A DNA stretch of 64,000 bases from the NCBI RefSeq assembly GCF_009600605.1, contig NZ_VWNA01000001.1, positions 2,342,501-2,406,500 of the forward strand, written 5' to 3'. Origin of the DNA: Segnochrobactrum spirostomi. Its GTDB lineage: Bacteria > Pseudomonadota > Alphaproteobacteria > Rhizobiales > Segnochrobactraceae. Positions 16,685 through 26,634 of this stretch are shown here, in pieces. Below the pieces are notes generated by a model that was not told where the DNA came from, ran no database searches, and saw only the letters and a list, made by a program, of their open reading frames with translations. The translations under genes were made by a program, and so were the position numbers. The stretch's first letter is position 1. Every line of letters starts with the position of its first letter.

Positions 16685-18034
16685 ATGCTCGACACGCCCT
16701 CCTCCTCCGCCGTCCCGCTGGTCGAACTGAAGAACGTCCGGCAGGCCTTCAAGCAGTCCGACAAGGGCGAGCATCTGGTGCTCGACGACGTCGCCCTCAC
16801 CATCCGCGAGGGCGAGATCGTCGGCCTGCTCGGCCGCTCCGGCTCGGGCAAGTCCTCGCTGCTGCGCATCGTCTCCGGCCTCGTGCCGCCGACCGGCGGC
16901 ACGGTGAAATGGTGCGGCAAGCCCGTCACCGGCCCCTGCGAGGGCCTGTCGATGGTGTTCCAGACCTTCGCCTTGTTCCCCTGGCTCACCGTGCTCGAGA
17001 ACGTCGAGCTCGGGCTCGAGGCGATCGGCATCGACTCGGCCGAGCGCCGCCGCCGCTCGCTCGAGGCGATCGACCTGATCGGCCTCGACGGCTTCGAATC
17101 GGCCTATCCGAAGGAGCTCTCGGGCGGCATGCGCCAGCGCGTCGGCTTCGCCCGCGCGCTCGTCATCCATCCGCGCCTGATGCTGCTCGACGAGCCGTTC
17201 TCGGCGCTCGACGTGCTGACCGCCGAGACGCTGCGTACCGACATCATCGAGCTGTGGACCGAAGGCCGGCTTCCCATCAAGTCGATGCTCATGGTGACCC
17301 ACAACATCGAGGAAGCGGTGCTGATGTGCGACCGCATCCTGATCTTCTCGGTCAATCCGGGCCGCGTCGCCTCGGAGATCAAGGTCGAGTTCCCCCACCC
17401 GCGCAACCGGCTCGACCCGGATTTCCGCCAGATGGTGGACGACATCTATGCCCGCATGACCAACCGCGCGTCCGAGGTGGCCGACCGCCGCCTCGCCGGC
17501 CACGGCCACGCCGCGCACGATGCCCACGGGCCGCAGGGCGCCACCATCGGCACCTCGCTCCAGCCGATTTCGAGCAACCTGCTCGCCGGCTTCCTCGAGA
17601 CGCTCGCCGCGCCGCCCTATGACGGTCGGGCCGACCTGCCCCACCTCGCCGCCGGCCTCCAGCTCGAAGCCGACGAGCTGTTCCCCATCATCGAGGCGCT
17701 TCAACTGCTCGGCTTCGCCGACATCGCCGACGGCGACGTGACGCTGCTCGAGGCCGGCCGCCACTTCGTCGAATCCGAGCTCGATCAGCGCAAGGCCCTG
17801 TTCCGCACGCAGCTCGTCTCCCGCGTGCCGATCACCGCGCTCATCAAGCGCGTGCTCGACGAGCGCCCGACCCACCGTGCCCCGGCCGCCCGTTTCCAGG
17901 AAGAGCTCGAGGATCACATGTCGGCCGACTTCGCCGAGCGCACCCTCGAGGCGGCGATCGATTGGGGCCGCTATGCCGAGCTCTACGCCTTCAACGAGCA
18001 GAGCGGCGAACTGAGCCTCGAAGACCCGCACTGA
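16685..18034 (+). CDS. NitT/TauT-type ABC transporter ATPase with C-terminal AAA-associated domain
   Basis: The 449-residue protein has a standard ABC ATPase in its first 270 residues: Walker A GRSGSGKSS (50-58), the signature LSGGMRQR and Walker B LMLLDEPFSALD. The C-terminal part (about 290-430) is an extra helical domain with sequence such as LQLEADELFPIIEALQLLGF and FQEELEDHMSADFAERTLEA, matching the AAA-associated C-terminal domain found on this branch. A histidine-rich linker (GHGHAAHDAHG) lies between them. It is translated 10 bases after the permease and probably energises it. The C-terminal domain may sense a regulator or substrate, which is speculation. Confidence 0.88.
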   Translation: MLDTPSSSAVPLVELKNVRQAFKQSDKGEHLVLDDVALTIREGEIVGLLGRSGSGKSSLLRIVSGLVPPTGGTVKWCGKPVTGPCEGLSMVFQTFALFPWLTVLENVELGLEAIGIDSAERRRRSLEAIDLIGLDGFESAYPKELSGGMRQRVGFARALVIHPRLMLLDEPFSALDVLTAETLRTDIIELWTEGRLPIKSMLMVTHNIEEAVLMCDRILIFSVNPGRVASEIKVEFPHPRNRLDPDFRQMVDDIYARMTNRASEVADRRLAGHGHAAHDAHGPQGATIGTSLQPISSNLLAGFLETLAAPPYDGRADLPHLAAGLQLEADELFPIIEALQLLGFADIADGDVTLLEAGRHFVESELDQRKALFRTQLVSRVPITALIKRVLDERPTHRAPAARFQEELEDHMSADFAERTLEAAIDWGRYAELYAFNEQSGELSLEDPH

Positions 18035-18098
18035 GGCCGGTCCCGCGCCACGCGGGCCTCGCCGGCAGGGTTCCAATAACCGCCGTCAGAAGGCGCAC

Positions 18099-18265
18099 AC
18101 CCTCTCCCTTCTCCCCGCTGGCGGGGAGAAGGTCGCGCGGAGCGCCGGATGAGGGGACCTTCTAGATGCCCTCATCGCTCCGAATATCGATTTAAGTTCA
18201 AGGAAATGGCCCCCTCATCCGCCCCTTCGGGGCACCTTCTCCCCGAGCGGGGAGAAGGAAGGGGT
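18099..18265. repeat. Dispersed inverted-repeat element, family B (about 165 bp)
   Basis: Two G/C-rich arms with their own small hairpins (CTTCTCCCCGCTGGCGGGG and the CCCCTTCGGGG/CCCCGAGCGGGG side) face each other around an AT-rich centre. A second copy with the same plan is at 45181-45337. It lies between the convergent ends of the ABC ATPase gene and the secreted-protein gene, so it may also act as a bidirectional terminator. Confidence 0.75.
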
Positions 18266-18305
18266 GGCATCCGACGATCCAAGAACCGGTCCCCGCCGTC
18301 CCCCG

Positions 18306-18845
18306 TCAGAACGGGTAGGTGCAGTGGACGTGGCCGAAGCTGGTGTAGCGGCACTCGCCGCCGTTCGGGCCGTACCACCAATCGATGAAGATCGCCGTCG
18401 CCTGGCCTGTGCTCGGCACCTCGCCGTCGAGCACCCGCGCCGTGTAGGTCAGGGTGTCGCCCTCGAGCTTCGGATTGCTGATCTCGACGATCGCCGTGTG
18501 CTCCTTGCCGTCGACGACGACGGAGACGCTGGCGTTCGGCGGGTCCTTGTCGAAGCTGTCCTTGCCGGCGTCCCAAACGCCGAGGAAGCGCTTGGTCGAC
18601 ATGTCGCCCGACATGCGCTGGGGGCGGTCGGTGAACATGATGGTGTGGGGCGCGATGCCTTCGAGGCGCAGCGCGTGGCCGTCGAAGCTCATGGCGCGGG
18701 CGTTCTGCACGAACAGCCAGTCCGCCGCCGGTGCGGGGAAGGTGCCGGAGGCCGCCGAGGGCTCCGCGGCGAGCACCGCGCCGCTCAAAGCCGGCCCCGC
18801 GACCATCGACGCCGCGAGCATCGCCGCAACCAAGAAACGCTTCAT
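18306..18845 (-). CDS. Secreted protein of unknown function
   Basis: A 179-residue protein with a clear Sec signal peptide: MKRFLVAAMLAASMVAG...SGAVLAAEP, cleavage probably after the Ala-Ala near residue 25. The mature part has HTIMFTDRPQRMSGDMSTKRF and ends with two cysteines in GGECRYTSFGHVHC, which could pair in the periplasm. The conserved-looking aspartate/arginine-rich segment suggests a real family, but I do not recognise a function. The start at 18845 is chosen because the signal peptide begins there; upstream in-frame codons look non-coding. It is divergent from lpdA. Confidence 0.75.
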   Translation of the reverse strand: MKRFLVAAMLAASMVAGPALSGAVLAAEPSAASGTFPAPAADWLFVQNARAMSFDGHALRLEGIAPHTIMFTDRPQRMSGDMSTKRFLGVWDAGKDSFDKDPPNASVSVVVDGKEHTAIVEISNPKLEGDTLTYTARVLDGEVPSTGQATAIFIDWWYGPNGGECRYTSFGHVHCTYPF

Positions 18846-19155
18846 CGCAAATCTCCCCATTCGGCGGCGCCCCAGCCGCGCCGGCTTCCCTCTCGGACTA
18901 GTCCCGCCCCGCTCGGAAGCCAAGCGGGCCGATGGGTTAAATTCTCGCAAGGGTGGCGACGCGGGCCGCGGCGCCGCGCATTCCGACCCTGGAAGTTCGG
19001 GCAGGGCAGCCATACTTTCGGCGGGGCTTCCGGGCGCCGCCGCCTTGCGCTATGCGTCTCGTCGGCCGGCCCCGGACGGGGCCCCTCTTTATGGACCCGC
19101 CGCGAGCGCCCGGCGTTCGCGCTCCCCCTGCCGCGACCCGCGAAGGTGATGCTCA
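18846..19155. other. Divergent promoter region upstream of lpdA
   Basis: About 310 bases between two divergent genes. No credible coding frame, repeat or clear operator is visible. Promoters for both genes must lie here. Confidence 0.45.
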
Positions 19156-20559
19156 ATGGCTTCCTATGATCTCGTCGTGATCGGCACCGGCCCGGGCGGT
19201 TATGTCTGCGCCATCCGCGCCGCCCAGCTCGGCCTCAAGGTGGCCGTGGTGGAGAAGCGCGCCACGCACGGCGGCACCTGCCTCAACATCGGCTGCATCC
19301 CCTCGAAGGCCCTGCTCCACGCCTCCGAACTGTTCGACGAGGCCTCGCGCGAGTTCGCCCACCTCGGCATCAAGGTGCCGGCGCCCGAGCTCGACCTCGA
19401 CCAGATGATGCGCTTCAAGGACGAAGGCGTCGACGGCAACGTCAAGGGCGTCGACTACCTCCTGAAGAAGAACAAGATCGACACCTTCCACGGCCGCGCG
19501 ACCATCGTCGCCGCCGGCAAGGTGAAGGTCACGCCCGAGGCGGGCGAGGCGAGCGAGATCGAGACCAAGGCGATCGTGATCGCGACCGGCTCGGAAGTCA
19601 CCCCGCTCCCCGGCGTCACCATCGACGAGGAGCGCATCGTCTCCTCGACCGGAGCCCTGTCGCTGAAGCAGGTGCCGAAGCGCCTCGCGGTGATCGGCGG
19701 CGGCGTCATCGGCCTCGAGCTCGGCTCGGTGTGGCGCCGCCTCGGTGCCGACGTCACCGTGATCGAATATCTCGACCGCCTGCTGCCGGGCATGGACGCC
19801 GAGGTGGCGAAGAGCTTCCAGCGCATCCTCGCCAAGCAGGGCTTCAAGTTCGAATTGTCGAGCAAGGTCACCGGCGTCGTGCCGGCGGGCGAGGCCCTCG
19901 CCGTCACCGTCGAGCCCGCCGCGGGCGGCGCGGCGAAGACCATCGAGGCCGACGTCGTGCTGGTCGCCATCGGCCGGCGTGCCTACACCGAAGGCCTCGG
20001 CCTCGAGACCGTCGGCGTCGCCCTCGATCCGCGCGGCCGCATCGTGACGGGCGGCCATTTCGAGACAAATGTGCCGGGCATCTACGCCATCGGCGACGCC
20101 ATCGCCGGCCCGATGCTCGCCCACAAGGCCGAGGACGAGGGCGTCGCGATCGCCGAGATCCTCGCCGGTCAGGCGGGTCACGTGAACTACGACGTGATCC
20201 CGGGCGTCGTCTACACCGCGCCGGAAGTCGCCTCGGTCGGCAAGACCGAGGAGGAGCTCAAGGCGGCCGGCGTCGCCTACAATGTCGGCAAGTTCCCCTT
20301 CACGGCGAACGGCCGCGCCAAGGTGAACCGCACCACCGAGGGCTTCGTGAAGATCCTCGCCGATGCCAAGACCGACCGCGTGCTCGGTGTCCACATCATC
20401 GGGCCGGATGCCGGCACGCTGATCGCGGAAGCCGCCGTCGCCATGGAGTTCGGCGCGGCCTCCGAGGACATCGCCCGCACCTGCCACGCCCACCCGACTT
20501 TGTCGGAGGCGGTCAAGGAGGCGGCGTTCGCCGTCGAGAAGCGCGCCATCCATATGTGA
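19156..20559 (+). CDS. lpdA: Dihydrolipoyl dehydrogenase (E3)
   Basis: A 467-residue FAD enzyme that reoxidises dihydrolipoamide in 2-oxoacid dehydrogenase complexes or the glycine cleavage system. The N-terminal FAD Rossmann motif is GTGPGGY (10-16). The redox-active disulfide is Cys42/Cys47 in [14 protein letters not shown] second Rossmann motif ([15 protein letters not shown]) binds NAD, and the C-terminal HAHPTLSE holds the catalytic histidine-glutamate pair. Length is normal for the family. GAAGGTG precedes the ATG. No E1/E2 genes are adjacent, so it may serve complexes encoded elsewhere. Confidence 0.95.
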   Translation: MASYDLVVIGTGPGGYVCAIRAAQLGLKVAVVEKRATHGGTCLNIGCIPSKALLHASELFDEASREFAHLGIKVPAPELDLDQMMRFKDEGVDGNVKGVDYLLKKNKIDTFHGRATIVAAGKVKVTPEAGEASEIETKAIVIATGSEVTPLPGVTIDEERIVSSTGALSLKQVPKRLAVIGGGVIGLELGSVWRRLGADVTVIEYLDRLLPGMDAEVAKSFQRILAKQGFKFELSSKVTGVVPAGEALAVTVEPAAGGAAKTIEADVVLVAIGRRAYTEGLGLETVGVALDPRGRIVTGGHFETNVPGIYAIGDAIAGPMLAHKAEDEGVAIAEILAGQAGHVNYDVIPGVVYTAPEVASVGKTEEELKAAGVAYNVGKFPFTANGRAKVNRTTEGFVKILADAKTDRVLGVHIIGPDAGTLIAEAAVAMEFGAASEDIARTCHAHPTLSEAVKEAAFAVEKRAIHM

Positions 20560-20619
20560 GGCGGGGTCGGGCCGAGGGCGCGGCCTCCGACGAGGGGGCC
20601 GCTGAGGGAGCGCTGCACG

Positions 20620-21681
20620 ATGAAGCTGATCTTCGATCCCGCGCAGCTCGCCCACCGGCCGACCCAGTACATGGTGCACGGGCGCGTCGTCGCCCCGCTC
20701 GAAAATCCCGACCGGGCGGCGACGCTGGCCGCCGCCCTCGAACCGCTCGGCCTCGTCCGCGAGGCCCTGGCGGATGCCGGCCGCGGCCCGATCGAGGCGG
20801 TCCACGCGCCCGACTACGTCGCCTTCCTCGCCGAGGCCTATGCGCGCTTCCAGGCGCTGCCGAACGCCGGGCCGGAGGTGTGGCCGAACGTCCATCCCTA
20901 TCGCGGCGCCGGCCCCGATCTCGGCGCCCGGGGTCGGCCGCGGCCGACCGGCATCCTCGGGCGCGCCGGCTTCTATCTCGGCGACCTGTCGTGCGCGATG
21001 ATGGCCGGTACCTTCGAGGCCGCCTACGCCTCGGCGCAGACGGCGATCGCCGGGGCGGACGCGCTGCTGGCCGGCGAACGCGCCGCTTATGCGCTGTGCC
21101 GCCCGCCCGGCCACCACGCTTATGTCGACCGCGCCTCGGGCTTCTGCTTCTTCAACAACGCGGCGATCGCGGCGGAGCGGCTGCGCGCACGCTTCGGCCG
21201 GGTCGCCATCGCCGATTTCGACACCCACCACGGCGACGGCACCCAGGCGATCTTCTACACCCGGGACGACGTCTTCTACGGCTCGGTGCACACCGATCCG
21301 AGCGCCTATTATCCACACTTTGCCGGCTATGCAGATGAGATCGGTCATGGCGCGGGCGAGGGGGCGAACCTCAACCTGCCGCTGCCCTTCGGCGCCGACG
21401 ACGCGGCCTTCCTCGCCGCCAACGAACGGCTCGCGCAGGCCGTCGCGGCGTTCGGCGCGGACGTCCTGATCCTCTCCGCCGGCTGGGATGCCCACCGCGA
21501 CGATCCGCTGTCCCGCCTCGCGGTGACGAGCGCGGCCTATGAGCGGCTCGGCCGCCTGTGGGGCGCGACCGGCCTGCCGACCTTGATCGTGCAGGAGGGC
21601 GGCTATTCGCTCGCCGCCATCGCCGAGGCCGCCCCGGCCTTCGTCGCGGCGTTCCGTGCGGCGGCCGGCTTGGCCGCCTGA
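20620..21681 (+). CDS. Histone-deacetylase-fold amidohydrolase (acetylpolyamine-type)
   Basis: A 353-residue member of the arginase/deacetylase superfamily. The active-site segments are visible: PPGHHAYVDRASGFCFFNN with the paired catalytic histidines, DFDTHHGDGTQ with zinc ligands Asp and His, and SAGWDAHRDDPL with a further Asp ligand. Bacterial members of this subgroup remove acetyl groups from acetylputrescine and similar amines. A putrescine uptake and oxidation cluster begins about 2.5 kb downstream, which fits such a role but does not prove it. It follows lpdA by 60 bases and is convergent with the methyltransferase gene. Confidence 0.85.
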   Translation: MKLIFDPAQLAHRPTQYMVHGRVVAPLENPDRAATLAAALEPLGLVREALADAGRGPIEAVHAPDYVAFLAEAYARFQALPNAGPEVWPNVHPYRGAGPDLGARGRPRPTGILGRAGFYLGDLSCAMMAGTFEAAYASAQTAIAGADALLAGERAAYALCRPPGHHAYVDRASGFCFFNNAAIAAERLRARFGRVAIADFDTHHGDGTQAIFYTRDDVFYGSVHTDPSAYYPHFAGYADEIGHGAGEGANLNLPLPFGADDAAFLAANERLAQAVAAFGADVLILSAGWDAHRDDPLSRLAVTSAAYERLGRLWGATGLPTLIVQEGGYSLAAIAEAAPAFVAAFRAAAGLAA

Positions 21682-21715
21682 AACGGCCGACCGAGCCGTC
21701 TCGGCGCGCCGCCGA

Positions 21716-22528
21716 TCAGCCCCGCCCCGCGTCCCGTCGCGATGCCAGATGGTGGAGCACGATCCCGCTCGTCGTCGCGACGTTCAGGGAATCGAAATCG
21801 GCCATCGGAATGCGCACGCCGCGGGCGGTCGCGATGAGGTCGGCGGGCAGGCCCGGCCCCTCGGCGCCGAGGAGGACGAGGCTGCGGGCCGGCGGGTCGA
21901 GCCGGGCGAGGACGTCGTCGCCTGCCGGCGTCAGCGCCAAGGTCTCGAACCCGGCCGCGGCGGCGAGCGCCGGCAGATCGGCGGCGGCGCCGACGCGGGT
22001 GAACGGCACGACGAGCGCGCCGCCGACCGAGACGCGGATCGCCTTGCGATAAAGCGGATCGCAGGAGCCGCCGTCGATCAGCACCGCCGCCGCGCCGAAG
22101 GCGGCGGCGTTGCGGAAGATGCCACCCATATTGTCGTGGTTGGCGATGCCGACGAGGCCGACCACGATCGCCGGGCCGTCGAGGCCGGCGAGCAGGGTGC
22201 GCGCCTCCGGCTCGGCCGTGCGGCGGCCGATCGCGACGAGGCCGCGGTGGATCGGGAAGCCGGCGATCGCATCCATCACCACCGGCGCCGCGGCGTAGAC
22301 CGGCACGCCCTTCTCCTCGGCGCGGGCGATCAACGCCTGCTGGGCGGCGAGGCGATCGTCGGCGATGAGGAGCGATTCGAGCGGGAAGCGGCCGCGGGCG
22401 AGCGCCACCTCGATCACCACCTGCCCCTCGGCGACGAAGCGGCCGTCGCGGCCGACGAGATCGCGCTCGCGGACGAAGCGGTAGGGCTCGACCCGGGGAT
22501 CGTCCGGGTCGGCGATGCGCTCCACCAT
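21716..22528 (-). CDS. TrmH/SpoU-family RNA 2'-O-ribose methyltransferase
   Basis: A 270-residue SPOUT methyltransferase. The C-terminal half has the SAM-binding knot motifs: NHDNMGGIFRNAAAFGA (motif 1, with the catalytic Asn-Arg), LVLLGAEGPGLP (motif 2) and IPMADFDSLNVATTSGIVL (motif 3). The N-terminal part is an RNA-binding L30-like domain. It would methylate a ribose in rRNA or tRNA; the exact site cannot be told. The ATG at 22528 lies 2 bases after the stop of the LysE gene, so the two are translationally coupled. Confidence 0.85.
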   Translation of the reverse strand: MVERIADPDDPRVEPYRFVRERDLVGRDGRFVAEGQVVIEVALARGRFPLESLLIADDRLAAQQALIARAEEKGVPVYAAAPVVMDAIAGFPIHRGLVAIGRRTAEPEARTLLAGLDGPAIVVGLVGIANHDNMGGIFRNAAAFGAAAVLIDGGSCDPLYRKAIRVSVGGALVVPFTRVGAAADLPALAAAAGFETLALTPAGDDVLARLDPPARSLVLLGAEGPGLPADLIATARGVRIPMADFDSLNVATTSGIVLHHLASRRDAGRG

Positions 22529-22530
22529 GA

Positions 22531-23151
22531 TCAGCGGCGCAGGCTGTCGGCGATCGACTTCGCCCCGAAGGCGATGAAGATCACGCCGCAGATCCGCGCG
22601 ATCCACGGTTCGTAGCGGCGATAGAAGCGCCGGCACACCGGCAGGCCGACGGCGAACACCAGAATGCCGTAGGCGAGGAACGACCCGACCGAGGCTGCCG
22701 CGACGAGGCCGGGCAGCGAGCCCCAGCCGAGGCTCGCGGCCTGCCCGGCGAGGAGCGCGGTGAACATCGCCGCCGCCACGGGATAGGCCTTCGGGTTGGT
22801 CAGGCCGAAGGCGAGGCCGTGCATCAGCGGATTGTGGTCGGCCGGAATGGCGCCCGCGCCGCTGCGGCCGGCATTGCGGATCGCCTGGAGGCCGAGAAAG
22901 GCGAGGTAGAGCCCGCTCGCGATGCCGAGCACCTGGAACACCCGCGTGCCGATCTCGGTGACGCCGATGATCGAGACGAGGGAGAGGGTGTACCAGACGA
23001 GGTCGCCGGCGAAGTGGCCGAGGAGGAAGCGCGCGCCGGCGCCGCGGCCGCGATCGGCCCCGATGCCGAACACGGCGAGGACGCCGGGGCCGGGGGTGAT
23101 GCCGTAGGCGAAGCCGGCGAGGGCGGCGCTCGAGAGAATGGCGGCGTTCAT
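22531..23151 (-). CDS. LysE-family amino-acid exporter
   Basis: A 206-residue inner-membrane protein with about six hydrophobic segments and the family motif GITPGPGVL near residue 20. A second conserved segment is GLTNPKAY near residue 122. LysE/RhtB proteins export amino acids such as lysine, arginine, threonine or homoserine lactones; the substrate cannot be assigned. It is the first gene of a two-gene unit with the RNA methyltransferase. Confidence 0.88.
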   Translation of the reverse strand: MNAAILSSAALAGFAYGITPGPGVLAVFGIGADRGRGAGARFLLGHFAGDLVWYTLSLVSIIGVTEIGTRVFQVLGIASGLYLAFLGLQAIRNAGRSGAGAIPADHNPLMHGLAFGLTNPKAYPVAAAMFTALLAGQAASLGWGSLPGLVAAASVGSFLAYGILVFAVGLPVCRRFYRRYEPWIARICGVIFIAFGAKSIADSLRR

Positions 23152-23309
23152 GGCGTGATCCGGCGGCAGCGGGCGCGAACGGGGCCGCTGCGGCCCTGCG
23201 TTCGACGAGACGGAAGGCCCCATAGGACAGGACTTCGCGCCGCCGCGCCAGAGGCAAGATCGCCGTGGAGGGCCGACGCCCGAACCCACGCCGCAGCGAT
23301 GCCGCCGCC

Positions 23310-24143
23310 TCAGGCGGCCGGCTTGCGCGCCGAGAGGGAATAGGCGAGCGGCAGCCACGGCGCGTCCGGCCAGCCGAACAGGCCGTCGGCATCCTCCACC
23401 AGTTCGGCGAACATCTGCCATGTCACCTTCGGGTGTTCGTGGAGGAATTCGATCCGAAGGCCGGCTGCGATGAGGGCGGTGACGACGGCGCCGAGCGGGT
23501 GGGAGAACCAGCATTGCTTGGCATTGGCCAGCCGCGCGTCGGGATCGGCATAATCCGTCGGGTTGGTCTCGACCAAGGGGCCGTCGAGGAAATAGGGCAT
23601 GTAGCGGCCCGGCACGCCGTCGACCGCGGCGGCGTCGTCGAAGACGAGGGCCGCCGGGTGACCCTCGGCGAAATAGAGCGAACCGCCCGGCTTGAGGAAA
23701 TGGGCCACGATGCGTGCCCATTCGGCGATGTCGGGCAGCCAGCCGATGGTGCCCCAGGTGACGAAGACCCGGTCGAACGCGGCCGGCTCGCCCACCGCCG
23801 CTCGGGCGTCGTAAACGTCCGCCTCGACGAAGCGGGCGTGGGACTCGAGACCGAGCTCGACGGCGAGGGAACGCGCCGCCGCAATCGCCGGCCCGGAGAA
23901 GTCGAGGCCGACGACCTCGGCGCCCTGCTGGGCGAGCACGAGGCTATCGCGGCCGAAATGGCATTGCAGGTGCAGGATGCGCAGCCCCGCGACGGGGCCG
24001 AGCTCGGCCGCCTCGATCGGCTGCAACCGGGCTCGGCCTGCCCGCAAGGGCCCGAGATCGTACATCGGGCTCTTCAGGTGGATCGCGACCCGCTCGTCCC
24101 AGTTCGCGCGGTTGATCGCGCGCCAATCGATCGCTTCAGTCAT
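23310..24143 (-). CDS. Class I SAM-dependent methyltransferase
   Basis: A 277-residue protein with a Rossmann methyltransferase core. The glycine-poor motif I is RILHLQCHFGRDSLVLAQ, followed by VVGLDFSGPAI (acidic ribose-binding residue) and FDRVFVTWGTIGWLPD. This version resembles the family often named after the 'LQCHFG.DSL' motif, whose substrates are small molecules. The C-terminal part (KQCWFSHPLGAVVTALIAAG) is typical of the same group. It is a likely single-gene unit; substrate unknown. Confidence 0.85.
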   Translation of the reverse strand: MTEAIDWRAINRANWDERVAIHLKSPMYDLGPLRAGRARLQPIEAAELGPVAGLRILHLQCHFGRDSLVLAQQGAEVVGLDFSGPAIAAARSLAVELGLESHARFVEADVYDARAAVGEPAAFDRVFVTWGTIGWLPDIAEWARIVAHFLKPGGSLYFAEGHPAALVFDDAAAVDGVPGRYMPYFLDGPLVETNPTDYADPDARLANAKQCWFSHPLGAVVTALIAAGLRIEFLHEHPKVTWQMFAELVEDADGLFGWPDAPWLPLAYSLSARKPAA

Positions 24144-24222
24144 GATTCCACCCCCCTAACACCGGTGGCATGAGTGCCACGGCGGCGGGGCCGCTTTCAA
24201 CGGCCCCGCGGCACGGGCGGGA

Positions 24223-25650
24223 TCAGCCGAAGTTCACCATGACATGGCGGACCACGGTGTAGTCCTCGAGGCCGTACATCGACATGTCCTTGCCGTAGCC
24301 GGACATCTTGAGCCCGCCGTGGGGCATCTCGGTCGTCAGGGTGAAATGGGTGTTCACCCAGACGCAGCCATATTGCAGGCGGGAGGCCACCTTCATCGCG
24401 GTCGAGACGTTGGTGGTCCAGACCGACGAGGCGAGGCCGTAATCGCTGTCGTTGGCCCAGCGCACCGCCTCGTCGGCATCGGCGAAGCGGGTCACCGAGA
24501 CGACCGGGCCGAACACCTCCTTGCGGACGATCTCGTCTTCCTGGCGGGCGCCGACGATGAGCGTCGGCTCGTAGAAGAAGCCGCCGCCCGCGACCTTGGC
24601 GCCGCCGGTCAGGATCTCGGTGTGCGGCAGGGCGTCGGCACGCTCGACGAAGGCGGCGACGCGCTCGCGCTGGCGCTCGCTGATGAGCGGGCCGAGCTCG
24701 GTCGCGGCGTCCTCGGCGGGGCCGTATTTGAGGCTCGCGATGGCGCCCTGGAGCTCGGCGACGAGTTTGTCGTGGATCTTCGGGCCGGCATAGATGCGGC
24801 AGGCGGCGGTGCAGTCCTGGCCCGCATTGTAGAAGCCGCCGGCACGGATGCCGGCGACCACGGCCTCGATGTCGGCGTCGTCCATGACGATGACCGGGGC
24901 CTTGCCGCCGAGTTCGAGATGGGTGCGCTTCAGGCTGCGCACCGCGGCCTGGAGCACCTTCTGGCCCGTCGCGATGTCGCCTGTGAGCGAGACCATCCGC
25001 ACCTTCTGGTGCGAGGTGAGCGGCGCGCCGACCGATTCGCCACGCCCAGCGACGACGTTGACGACGCCGGCCGGCAACAGGTCGGCGAGGGTGGTGGCGA
25101 GCTTGAGGGCGGTGAGCGGGGTCTGCTCGGACGGCTTCATCACCACCGTGTTGCCGGCCGCGATCGCCGGGGCGACCTTCCAGGCGAGCATCATCAAGGG
25201 ATAGTTCCAGGGCGCGATCGAGCCCACCACGCCGACCGGATCGCGGCGGATCATCGAGGTGTGGTTCGCCACATATTCGCCCGCGGCCGAGCCGGTCAGG
25301 CAGCGCGTGGCGCCGGCGAAGAAGCGGAAGGTGTCGACGATGGCCGGGATCTCGTCGTTGAGGACGCGCTCGTACGGCTTGCCGCAATTCAGGGATTCGA
25401 GCCGGGCGAAGGCCTCGGCGTCGGCCTCGATGGCGTCGGCGATGGCGAGCAGGCGGCCAGCGCGGGCGCTCGGCGGCGTCACCGACCAGGTCTCGAAGGC
25501 CCTGGCGGCGGTGTCCACCGCCGCGTCGAGCTGGGCCGGGCTCGCCTCGGCGACGTCGGCGATGCGCCCGCCGGTGCCGGCATTGAGGATTTCCTCGTTC
25601 GGGCCCTCGCCCTTCACGAGCTTTCCGTCGATGAGAAGGTCGGTCTGCAT
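24223..25650 (-). CDS. patD: Gamma-aminobutyraldehyde dehydrogenase
   Basis: A 475-residue aldehyde dehydrogenase converting 4-aminobutyraldehyde to GABA with NAD+. The catalytic Cys280 is in [11 protein letters not shown], the general-base Glu246 in HLELGGK, and the cofactor-binding SLTGDIATG lies at 221-229. Overall sequence ([47 protein letters not shown]) resembles E. coli PatD/YdcW. Its gene stands at the end of a set of polyamine-type ABC transporter genes on the same strand, as in the ydcSTUV-patD operon. Together they would import putrescine and oxidise it; the transaminase step is not encoded here. Confidence 0.9.
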   Translation of the reverse strand: MQTDLLIDGKLVKGEGPNEEILNAGTGGRIADVAEASPAQLDAAVDTAARAFETWSVTPPSARAGRLLAIADAIEADAEAFARLESLNCGKPYERVLNDEIPAIVDTFRFFAGATRCLTGSAAGEYVANHTSMIRRDPVGVVGSIAPWNYPLMMLAWKVAPAIAAGNTVVMKPSEQTPLTALKLATTLADLLPAGVVNVVAGRGESVGAPLTSHQKVRMVSLTGDIATGQKVLQAAVRSLKRTHLELGGKAPVIVMDDADIEAVVAGIRAGGFYNAGQDCTAACRIYAGPKIHDKLVAELQGAIASLKYGPAEDAATELGPLISERQRERVAAFVERADALPHTEILTGGAKVAGGGFFYEPTLIVGARQEDEIVRKEVFGPVVSVTRFADADEAVRWANDSDYGLASSVWTTNVSTAMKVASRLQYGCVWVNTHFTLTTEMPHGGLKMSGYGKDMSMYGLEDYTVVRHVMVNFG

Positions 25651-25779
25651 CTCAAGTCCTCCCGAAGGGCGGCGGCCGGCGCCTGCCGCGGCCGTCGCTG
25701 CGGCCGTCGGGAGGCGGACGGTGCGCCGCCGGAAAAGAGCAATCGCCTCGCCACCCCCCCGGCCGGACCGGGGATCGGC

Positions 25780-26634
25780 TTACTTGCCGCCGCCCGAGAA
25801 GTCGTGGGTGTCGCGGGTCAGGTAATAGGCGGCGAGGATCGGCACGAAGGTCACCGCCATCACGAACACCGCGACGACGTTGGTGACCGGGCGCTGGCGC
25901 GGCCGCACCAACTCGCCGAGCATCCAGATCGGCAGGGTGGTCTGCTGGCCGGCGGTGAAGGTCGTCACGATCACCTCGTCGAACGACAAAGCGAAGGCGA
26001 GCATGCCGCCGGCGAGGAGCGCGGTCGCGACGTTCGGCAGCACGACGTGACGGAAGGTCTGGAAGCCGTCGGCGCCGAGATCCATCGAGGCCTCGATCAG
26101 CGAGGGGGCCGAGCGGCGGAAGCGGGCGAGGGCGTTGTTGTAGACGACGACGATGCAGAACGTCGCGTGGCCGATCACGATGGTCCAAAAGCTGAACGGG
26201 ATGTCGGCCAGCGCATAGGCCGAGCGCAGCGCGATGCCGGTGATGATGCCCGGCAGCGCGATCGGCAGGATGACGAGGAGCGACAGCGTCTCGCGGCCGA
26301 AGAAGCGGTGCCGCCACACCGCGGCCGAGGCCAAGGTGCCGAGCACCAGGGCGATCAGGGTCGAGACCGCGGCGACCCTGAGCGACAGGCCGAACGCCGG
26401 CCAGATGTCGGGCCGGTCGAACCACGCGGTCGAAAACCACTTGAGCGTCAGCCCCGGCGGCGGGAAGGCGAACGAGCGGTCCTCGGTCGTGAAGGCGTAG
26501 AGGATGATGAAGAGCAGCGGCAGGTGCAGGAACAGAAGGCCGCCGAACGCCGCCGCCTTGAGGGTCAGCGAGGCCCGCTCGCCCGCCTCGGCCCGGCCGC
26601 CGGCCGCTTTCTTCGGGGGCTGCTCAGAGGGCAT
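25780..26634 (-). CDS. Putrescine/spermidine ABC transporter permease (PotC/YdcV-like)
   Basis: A 284-residue permease with about six membrane segments starting near residue 25. The EAA loop reads [22 protein letters not shown] near residue 180. It pairs with the permease encoded just upstream, overlapping it by 11 bases, to form the channel of a polyamine importer. Its position between the second permease gene and patD reproduces the E. coli ydcSTUV order. Confidence 0.88.
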   Translation of the reverse strand: MPSEQPPKKAAGGRAEAGERASLTLKAAAFGGLLFLHLPLLFIILYAFTTEDRSFAFPPPGLTLKWFSTAWFDRPDIWPAFGLSLRVAAVSTLIALVLGTLASAAVWRHRFFGRETLSLLVILPIALPGIITGIALRSAYALADIPFSFWTIVIGHATFCIVVVYNNALARFRRSAPSLIEASMDLGADGFQTFRHVVLPNVATALLAGGMLAFALSFDEVIVTTFTAGQQTTLPIWMLGELVRPRQRPVTNVVAVFVMAVTFVPILAAYYLTRDTHDFSGGGK

